Part shown: positions 7,505-11,284 of the stretch, piece after piece | Position numbering within the stretch: the stretch's first letter is position 1 | How the letters are laid out: each line of letters begins with the position of its first letter | Assembly: GCA_028877005.1 (NCBI GenBank) | Contig: JAGWPI010000106.1 | Span: 1-11,284, forward strand | Length of the DNA stretch: 11,284 nt | Origin: Bacteroidota bacterium | GTDB taxonomy: Bacteria > Bacteroidota > Bacteroidia > Chitinophagales > Chitinophagaceae | Direction: 5' to 3' | Translations under genes and position numbers: made by a program | The notes under the pieces: model-generated | What the model was told of the DNA's origin: nothing | Database searches by the model: none | What the model saw: the letters and a program-made list of their open reading frames with translations, nothing else

Positions 7505-7524
7505 ACAGCGTTGCGCAACGCTGT
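7505..7524. repeat. Perfect 20-bp palindrome
   Basis: ACAGCGTTGC followed immediately by its reverse complement GCAACGCTGT, with no mismatch and no spacer. It is 60% GC in an AT-rich region. It could be a dimeric-regulator site, a REP-like intergenic unit or the mark of an element end. No second copy is visible in this window. Confidence 0.75.
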
Positions 7525-7661
7525 AAACCCGAAGCAGTATCGAAGCAGGGTGGGAGAAAGGAGGCAGCAGAGATATACCAAAAATAGGGTGGGGCGCTAT
7601 CGGGAAGCATTAATTATTCAGTTTTGCAAAGACATGATATATATGCAAAAACATTTATTTT

Positions 7662-7684
7662 AAAACGTAGAAATACGTTTTTTT
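7662..7684 (+). terminator. Terminator-like hairpin with GAAA tetraloop and T-run
   Basis: AAAACGTA (7662-7669), loop GAAA (7670-7673), TACGTTTT (7674-7681), then TTT, giving seven T in a row. The stem is perfect but has only two G:C pairs, so it would be weak. No upstream plus-strand gene is known for it to end. Confidence 0.4.
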
Positions 7685-7758
7685 GAATAAGCATTAACCA
7701 CTATTTTAGCTACAACATTTTGTGTTCATTTAACTATTGCTTTGAAAATGGGAAAAAA

Positions 7759-7818
7759 GTCTGTTGGAGAGGGTAGCGAAGCTGCAACTGCTTTATAACA
7801 GACCGATAGTGTATCGGT
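7759..7818 (+). other. Paired hairpins, possible structured RNA
   Basis: GTCTGTT (7759-7765) pairs with AACAGAC (7797-7803) and encloses a small hairpin (GTAGC-GAA-GCTGC, with one G:U). The next seven bases pair as ACCGATA-GTG-TATCGGT (7802-7818). The two stems share two bases, so they compete at the junction. It may be part of a small RNA; it matches no RNA family I recognise. Confidence 0.35.
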
Positions 7819-8130
7819 GGTAAAAAGGCAGTATGTAAACAAACAATATTGCAGCAAAACAGCAAAGAAAACATGGTAAAGTACTTACCAATGAGCAGTA
7901 GAGCGGAAACCATACATACGGATTTTGCTAGTAGATATAGTCATTTTCATTGATTAAGAAATTATAGGTTTTAAAGCAGAAGAAGCACTGATATGTATAC
8001 ACATGTGCGTAATAAAAGTATTCAAAAAATAGTACCTCCTTTTGATATGTTTTATTTTTTATACAAGTGATGCTTAAAAAAAACAAATACAAATAAAATG
8101 TTTAAATTAGCCATACAAAATGGAATATAT

Positions 8131-8174
8131 AACCATCCTTATCCACTCCAAAACAGTTAAATAAGGAGGGTTTT
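8131..8174 (+). terminator. Inverted repeat followed by TTTT, terminator-like
   Basis: AACC-A-TCCTTAT (8131-8142) pairs with ATAAGGA-G-GGTT (8161-8172), 11 pairs with one mismatch and an 18-nt loop, followed by TTAT. It could end a plus-strand transcript from the preceding gene-free stretch, or keep that stretch apart from the genes starting at 8234. Confidence 0.45.
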
Positions 8175-8191
8175 ATCAGACCTATAAACAA

Positions 8192-8201
8192 GTTAGTGGC
8201 A
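8192..8201 (+). other. Possible left cassette boundary (GTTAGTGGCA)
   Basis: GTTAGTGGCA here matches GTTGGTGGCA at 10313-10322 in 9 of 10 bases. The two sites bracket four genes and lie in the same orientation, as expected if a cassette is cut within such a core site at both ends. It is 32 bp before the first gene's start. The bases do not fit the classical GTTRRRY core at the sixth position. Confidence 0.4.
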
Positions 8202-8233
8202 ATGTTAGACGACCACACAAAACGACTTGACAA

Positions 8234-9025
8234 ATGAACAAGAGTAATTTAAAATTCAGGGACGTAGACGAGTATCACTCATCGTTTTCTGCCGACATTC
8301 AAAAAGTTCTTGAACAACTTCGGCAGACAATAAGGCAAGCCGCACCACAGGCGGTAGAAACGATTAGCTACGGTATGCCTGCGTTCCGACAAAACAAGGT
8401 ATTGATTTATTATGCCGTTCAAAAAAAACACATCGGATTTTACCCGACACCTAATCCGATTGTTCATTTCAGACAAGAACTTGAAAAGTATAATACCTCA
8501 AAAGCTGCAATTCAATTTCCCATTGACAAAACTTTGCCATTGGCATTGATAAAAAAGATAGTGAAGTTTCGTGTATCGGAAGACAACGATAACCCTAAAT
8601 CCAATAAAAAGAAGCACTCGAAAATTTCCGACATCAACAAAGACATTCTTTCTTACCACAGGAAGCAAACTACAGCCGACAAAGACATCTGTGACTTGTT
8701 GCTACAGGCAATTAGCAAAAGCTTACCAAAATCGGAAAACAAAGTCTGGCACGGGCATCCTGTTTGGTTCTTAGACGGCAACCCTATTGTGGGTTACAGC
8801 AGGCAAAAAGCAGGAATTCGTTTAATGTTTTGGAGCGGTGCAGGTTTTAATGAACCAGGATTGGAAGTGCGGGGCGGAAAATTCAAAGACGCTTCTGTTT
8901 TTTACAATGCCGTTTCAGACATTAATACCAAAGACCTGAATCGTTGGTTGAAAAAGTCAAAAGAAATCCAGTGGGACTATAAAAACATTGTGAAACGAAA
9001 AGGCGTTTTGAAACGATTAAAATAA
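8234..9025 (+). CDS. Protein with two DUF1801 (YdhG-like) domains
   Basis: Cytoplasmic protein of 263 aa formed by two DUF1801 units, a family usually found as a single domain of about 110-140 aa. Domain one (about 10-115) has ISYGMPAFR (44-52) and HIGFYPTP (66-73), typical of the YdhG branch. Domain two (about 145-258) has KVWHGHPVWFL (170-180), GYSRQKAGIRLMFW (187-200) and a C-terminal helix pair. A basic, polar linker (116-142) joins them. The B. subtilis relative YdhG (Fra) is described as a frataxin-like iron chaperone; whether this applies here is unproven. It is the first gene of a four-gene run, 13 bp before the next. Codon use is strikingly foreign to the window: 15 of 16 aspartates use GAC, while the DsbA-family gene uses GAT only. 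No promoter with a good consensus was found before it. Confidence 0.88.
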   Translation: MNKSNLKFRDVDEYHSSFSADIQKVLEQLRQTIRQAAPQAVETISYGMPAFRQNKVLIYYAVQKKHIGFYPTPNPIVHFRQELEKYNTSKAAIQFPIDKTLPLALIKKIVKFRVSEDNDNPKSNKKKHSKISDINKDILSYHRKQTTADKDICDLLLQAISKSLPKSENKVWHGHPVWFLDGNPIVGYSRQKAGIRLMFWSGAGFNEPGLEVRGGKFKDASVFYNAVSDINTKDLNRWLKKSKEIQWDYKNIVKRKGVLKRLK

Positions 9026-9038
9026 CTATCAGGAAAAG

Positions 9039-9332
9039 ATGACTAAAACATTAATAGCCGAAGGAATTTTACACGAAGTGCCTGACGATATGAAAAAGGC
9101 ATTGCAATCAGATATTGAAATTACAGAGAGATGGAATAAACTTACGCCCATTCAACGCAACGAATGGATATGCTGGGTTACTATTGTAAAAAAAGAGGAA
9201 ACAAGAACGGAACATATTGATCGTATGATGGAAGAAATATCTGAAGGAAAACGCCAGCCATGCTGCTGGCCCGGCTGCCCCCACCGCAGACCTAAAGCAC
9301 AAAAATGGTTTAAACAAAAAAAACAACCATAA
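9039..9332 (+). CDS. Short YdeI/OmpD-associated family protein with Cys-rich tail
   Basis: A 97-aa protein matching the YdeI/OmpD-associated domain (OmdA type): VPDDMKKALQSD (14-25), a TPIQRNEWICWV segment (36-47), then KKEETRTEHIDRMMEEISEGK. Such domains often lie after a DUF1801-like unit, which fits the gene order. The role is uncertain; some relatives are annotated as bacteriocin- or peptide-resistance proteins. The last 25 residues add a Cys/Pro-rich tail QPCCWPGCPHR, with CC-x3-C-x-H spacing that could bind a metal ion. I recall this tail in other short family members, so it is probably genuine rather than a frameshift product. It lies 13 bp after the DUF1801 gene and 9 bp before the VOC gene. 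Three of four aspartates use GAT, unlike its upstream neighbour. Confidence 0.82.
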   Translation: MTKTLIAEGILHEVPDDMKKALQSDIEITERWNKLTPIQRNEWICWVTIVKKEETRTEHIDRMMEEISEGKRQPCCWPGCPHRRPKAQKWFKQKKQP

Positions 9333-9341
9333 AACCAAAAC

Positions 9342-9773
9342 ATGGCAACCATTAATCCACACATTAACTTCAACGGCAATGCTGAAGAAGCATTCAATTT
9401 TTACAAATCGGTATTTGGCGGTGAGTTCGAAAAAGTACTACGTTTTAAAGACCTGTCAAGCCCTGAATTTCCTTTGGCAGAAAGGGAGGCAAACAAAATA
9501 ATGCACATTGCATTGCCAATCGGTAATAGCATTTTAATGGCAAATGATGTTCCGGAAATAATGGGGCGAACAAATGAGCATGAGAACAGAAGTAAAATTG
9601 TAATTAATGTCGATAGTAAAGAGGAAGCCGATAAACTTTTTAGCGGACTTTCTGCAGGCGGGCAAGTTGAGGTTCCTATGGCAAACAGTACTTGGGGGTC
9701 ATATTTTGGAATGTTCAGGGATAAATATGGTATTGAATGGATGGTAGATTTTGCCTCGAATCCCAATAAATAA
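9342..9773 (+). CDS. VOC family protein, PhnB-like (glyoxalase fold)
   Basis: Cytoplasmic 143-aa protein of the vicinal-oxygen-chelate superfamily, in the PhnB / 3-demethylubiquinone methyltransferase-like group. Family features: the opening INPHINFNGNAEEAFNFYKSVFGGEF (about 4-29), a central IMHIALPIGNSILMANDVP segment, and the closing WGSYFGMFRDKYGIEWMVDF. The substrate is unknown; members occur in resistance and small-molecule modification contexts, and the name PhnB does not imply phosphonate use here. It starts 9 bp after the YdeI-like gene and ends 10 bp before the DUF2200 gene. Five of six aspartates use GAT, resembling the native genes rather than its outer cassette neighbours. Confidence 0.9.
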   Translation: MATINPHINFNGNAEEAFNFYKSVFGGEFEKVLRFKDLSSPEFPLAEREANKIMHIALPIGNSILMANDVPEIMGRTNEHENRSKIVINVDSKEEADKLFSGLSAGGQVEVPMANSTWGSYFGMFRDKYGIEWMVDFASNPNK

Positions 9774-9783
9774 AACACCACAA

Positions 9784-10167
9784 ATGAAAACAACACCTGA
9801 ACACAATGACCGGATTGCGAAAATGACTTTCGCTTCGGTATATCCGCATTATATCAACAAGGTTGAAAGTAAAGGTAGGACAAGAGAAGAATTGCATCAG
9901 GTAATTCAATGGCTGACTGGATTTGACTACAAAAAACTTCAGCAACTCATAGACGAGAAAGTAACTTTTGAAACTTTTTTCAAAAGAGCAAAGCTAAATC
10001 CAAATGCTCATCTCATAACAGGAGTAATTTGCGGTTATCGGATAGAAGAAATAGAAAACACATTGACAAAACAAGTAAGGTATTTGGACAAGTTGGTGGA
10101 CGAATTGGCAAAAGGACGAAAAATGGGAAAGATTTTACGAACAGTGTCAGATGGAACGACAAAATAG
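9784..10167 (+). CDS. DUF2200 family protein
   Basis: Cytoplasmic protein of unknown function, 127 aa, matching DUF2200 along nearly its whole length: NDRIAKMTFASVYPHYINK (8-26), GRTREELHQVIQWLTGFD (31-48) and NPNAHLITGVICGYRIEEI (71-89). ATG 9784 is chosen because the family's usual N-terminus follows at once; the frame is open to ATG 9751, but that would overlap the VOC gene and add MPRIPINKTPQ, a reading of VOC codons in another frame. It begins 10 bp after the VOC stop. Its stop is only 5 bp before an attC-like inverted repeat, the position where integron cassettes keep their recombination site. Five of six aspartates use GAC, as in the DUF1801 gene. Confidence 0.88.
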   Translation: MKTTPEHNDRIAKMTFASVYPHYINKVESKGRTREELHQVIQWLTGFDYKKLQQLIDEKVTFETFFKRAKLNPNAHLITGVICGYRIEEIENTLTKQVRYLDKLVDELAKGRKMGKILRTVSDGTTK

Positions 10168-10172
10168 GAACA

Positions 10173-10323
10173 CTGCCTGTAACAGCGGTTTGGCAAAATG
10201 GCAGGTGCAGTGCTTCGTATGACAGTTTTGTGGTAGGTTCAAGTGAAGCTCTTCGATTGAATCCCGAAGTTTCGGGATGCTAAAAATCCGCCACTACGCA
10301 AATCTCATACCCGTTGGTGGCAG
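10173..10323. repeat. 151-bp imperfect inverted repeat, attC-like
   Basis: The ends pair in ordered blocks separated by short mismatched stretches: CTGCC (10173-10177) with GGCAG (10319-10323), AAC (10181-10183) with GTT (10313-10315), then TTTG, TGGC and GG of the left arm with CAAA, GCCA and CC of the right arm. The middle holds a tight hairpin, ATCCCGA-AGTT-TCGGGAT (10261-10278). This layout of short paired blocks around a longer variable centre, directly after a stop codon, is that of integron attC sites. The putative core triplets AAC and GTT are in the right places, but the full R-box consensus is not met. From memory, left-arm sequences like AGCGGTTTGGCAAAATGGC recur between small genes in Bacteroidota assemblies; I could not check this. 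A MITE or REP-type repeat is the alternative. Confidence 0.55.
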
Positions 10324-10325
10324 CC

Positions 10326-10342
10326 TACACCCGATGGGTGTA
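10326..10342. repeat. Perfect 7-bp hairpin next to the attC-like repeat
   Basis: TACACCC-GAT-GGGTGTA, a perfect stem with a 3-nt loop, begins 3 bp after the inverted repeat. Outer bases GGTG (10316-10319) and CACC (10346-10349) can add further pairs. No T-run follows, so it is unlikely to be a terminator; it could be part of the recombination-site structure or of a leader RNA. Confidence 0.5.
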
Positions 10343-10759
10343 CAGCACCTACAATGAAGCCTACTGTTGAACAAAACCGATTAATTGCTGATAAGATATT
10401 GTATTATGGAGTTGTGGTGTTGCAAGCTGGATATTACTGTTGAGAGAAGGGGTGGTATTTTTTTCAACCATTTATTTTCTTCGGTGTGCCGGTAAAGTAA
10501 TGCCTCTTTTTTACCAATCGGCACAGAACTTCCCTTACCTGCATTTAGCAAGCATTGCTTTGTTCAACATTGGTATTTACAAAAGCGTATAAAAGTACAT
10601 ATGTATGGTGCCAAACGGTTATCAACTATTGATAATGTGGGAAATAATGATTTTTAAATGCAGTTAATAGGTAGTGATAAAAGTTTGTATATTTATGAGT
10701 GGGTGGTCATTAAAAATAGACAATCGTGCACTGTAGACAACAATAAAAAATAAGACAAT
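10343..10759. other. Spacer before the RibD-like gene, no coding frame seen
   Basis: No usable reading frame. A bulged hairpin is present: TGTGCCG-GTAAA (10485-10496) pairs with TTTAC-(CAAT)-CGGCACA (10510-10525), with a 13-nt loop. TATATTTA (10688-10695) is one base from a -7 element, but no matching TTTG lies about 20 nt before it, so I do not call a promoter. The sequence is T-rich and unlike the cassette genes. Confidence 0.45.
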
Positions 10760-11284
10760 ATGAGAAAAATAATTTCATTTATGCACATATCGCTTGACGG
10801 TTTTGTAGCAGGGCCGAAAGGAGAAATGAACTGGATCAAAGTTGATGAAGAAATTTTTGATCATGTAGGTAAGCGGATAGGCGAAACCGACAGTGCATTA
10901 TATGGAAGGGTGACCTATGAGATGATGGAAAATTACTGGCCTAACGCAGGTGATGAGCCGGATGCGAGCAAACACGATATTAATCATTCAAAGTGGTATA
11001 ACAAAGCGCACAAAATTGTTTTATCAACAACAATGGGAGACGCAGATTTGCCTAACACAACAATTATCAGCGACAATCTTTCTGACAGAATAAATAAAGT
11101 AAAACAACAGACAGGTAGCGAGATTCTACTTTTTGGCAGCCCGACAGCAACACATTCACTTATTCAACTGAACTTAATTGACGGCTTCTGGCTATTTGTT
11201 AATCCAATTATTCTCGGACAAGGCATTTCATTGTTTGTAGACATCAAAGACAAAATAAAACTAAAACTATTGACAACGCGACAA
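10760..11284 (+). CDS. Dihydrofolate reductase / RibD C-terminal-like protein, 3' end beyond window
   Basis: Cytoplasmic protein of the dihydrofolate-reductase-fold family that includes the RibD reductase domain, likely an NAD(P)H-dependent reductase; the substrate is unknown and folate or riboflavin synthesis is not implied. The 175 codons in view include the signature start HISLDGFVAGPKGEMNW (9-25), GRVTYEMMENYW (49-60), KIVLST (83-88) and the C-terminal GSEILLFGSPTATHSLI and NPIILGQGISLF segments. Related proteins are about 180 aa, so only a few codons should be missing. ATG 10760 is the first plausible start and gives the family N-terminus MRKIISFMHIS. Aspartate codons are mixed (8 GAC, 6 GAT). 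It is on the same strand as the cassette genes but separated from them by the repeat and a long spacer, so it probably has its own promoter. Confidence 0.9.
   Translation, partial: MRKIISFMHISLDGFVAGPKGEMNWIKVDEEIFDHVGKRIGETDSALYGRVTYEMMENYWPNAGDEPDASKHDINHSKWYNKAHKIVLSTTMGDADLPNTTIISDNLSDRINKVKQQTGSEILLFGSPTATHSLIQLNLIDGFWLFVNPIILGQGISLFVDIKDKIKLKLLTTRQ

Larger units (their letters stand above)
7357..8191. other. Gene-free stretch with palindrome, hairpins and terminator-like repeats
   Basis: No frame of useful length on either strand and no recognisable protein remnant. It contains a 20-bp palindrome (7505-7524) followed by a short direct repeat CGAAGCA at 7530-7536 and 7541-7547, two similar GGGTGGG blocks (about 7548 and 7588), a terminator-like hairpin (7662-7684), a double hairpin (7759-7818), TGGTAA/TTACCA (7874-7890) and a long inverted repeat (8131-8172). 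At 835 bp it is far longer than the other spacers here. It may hold a small RNA gene or the remains of a mobile element. Confidence 0.5.

Noticed and set aside
7748-7798. Mini-frame MGKKSVGEGSEAATAL after a TTTG-like box
   Set aside because: Only 16 codons; the possible -33 and -7 boxes are just 14 nt apart and the -7 box has a mismatch, so there is no real support for translation.
7482-8172. Inverted copies of AAGGAGGGT flanking the gene-free stretch as element ends
   Set aside because: The match is only nine bases, no target duplication is seen, and the right copy is already part of the local hairpin at 8131-8172.
8192-8198. Canonical integron core site GTTRRRY
   Set aside because: GTTAGTG (and GTTGGTG at 10313) break the rule at positions 6 and 7, and the left-arm CTGTAAC does not match RYYYAAC, so a classical attC is not claimed.
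9108-9397. Minus-strand frames opposite the YdeI-like gene
   Set aside because: Antisense shadows with low-complexity Phe/Ser-rich translations and no family match.
10029-10283. 84-codon frame overlapping the DUF2200 gene and the attC-like repeat
   Set aside because: It is the +1 shadow of DUF2200 for most of its length and continues through the inverted repeat; no domain is visible.

Overview
The window looks like a chromosomal segment of a low-GC member of the Bacteroidota, probably near the Chitinophagaceae. This is inferred from several things: a good Bacteroidota-type promoter (TTTG, 20 nt, TAnnTTTG) before the AlkA-like gene, the near absence of Shine-Dalgarno sequences, a secreted S10 serine carboxypeptidase, and a small protein of unknown function of a type I associate with this group. 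No rRNA, tRNA, CRISPR array, transposase or integrase gene is visible.

Bases 1-2995 hold four genes on the minus strand. In transcription order they are a YbjJ-like MFS permease, an OsmC-family peroxidase-like protein, a small protein joining a divergent 4Fe-4S domain to a CDGSH domain, and a sugar-porter MFS transporter that runs off the left edge. The OsmC and iron-sulfur genes overlap by ATGA and are probably co-translated. Bases 2996-4345 hold a promoter and an AlkA/HhH-GPD DNA glycosylase on the plus strand. It converges, 14 bp apart, on a small ParB-like-domain gene on the minus strand. Bases 4402-7356 (minus strand) hold an S10 carboxypeptidase with a clear intrinsic terminator, a cytoplasmic DsbA-family CGWC protein, and the small uncharacterised protein.

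Bases 7357-8233 contain no convincing gene. They carry a perfect 20-bp palindrome, several hairpins and two terminator-like inverted repeats.

Bases 8234-10167 are a tight plus-strand run of four small accessory genes with 13, 9 and 10 bp gaps: a double-DUF1801 protein, a short YdeI/OmpD-associated protein, a PhnB-like VOC protein and a DUF2200 protein. The run is followed at once by a 151-bp imperfect inverted repeat resembling an integron attC site. A 10-bp sequence at the right end of that repeat (GTTGGTGGCA) recurs with one change just before the first gene (GTTAGTGGCA). This makes 8192-10313 look like one mobile multi-gene cassette. Aspartate codon use supports outside and mixed origins: GAC is almost absent from the DsbA and AlkA genes but makes up 15 of 16 Asp codons in the DUF1801 gene, while the two middle cassette genes prefer GAT. 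After a hairpin-bearing spacer, a RibD/dihydrofolate-reductase-like gene runs off the right edge.

The most interesting part is this candidate cassette and its attC-like end. The claim rests on structure and composition only; the core sites do not fit the classical integron consensus.
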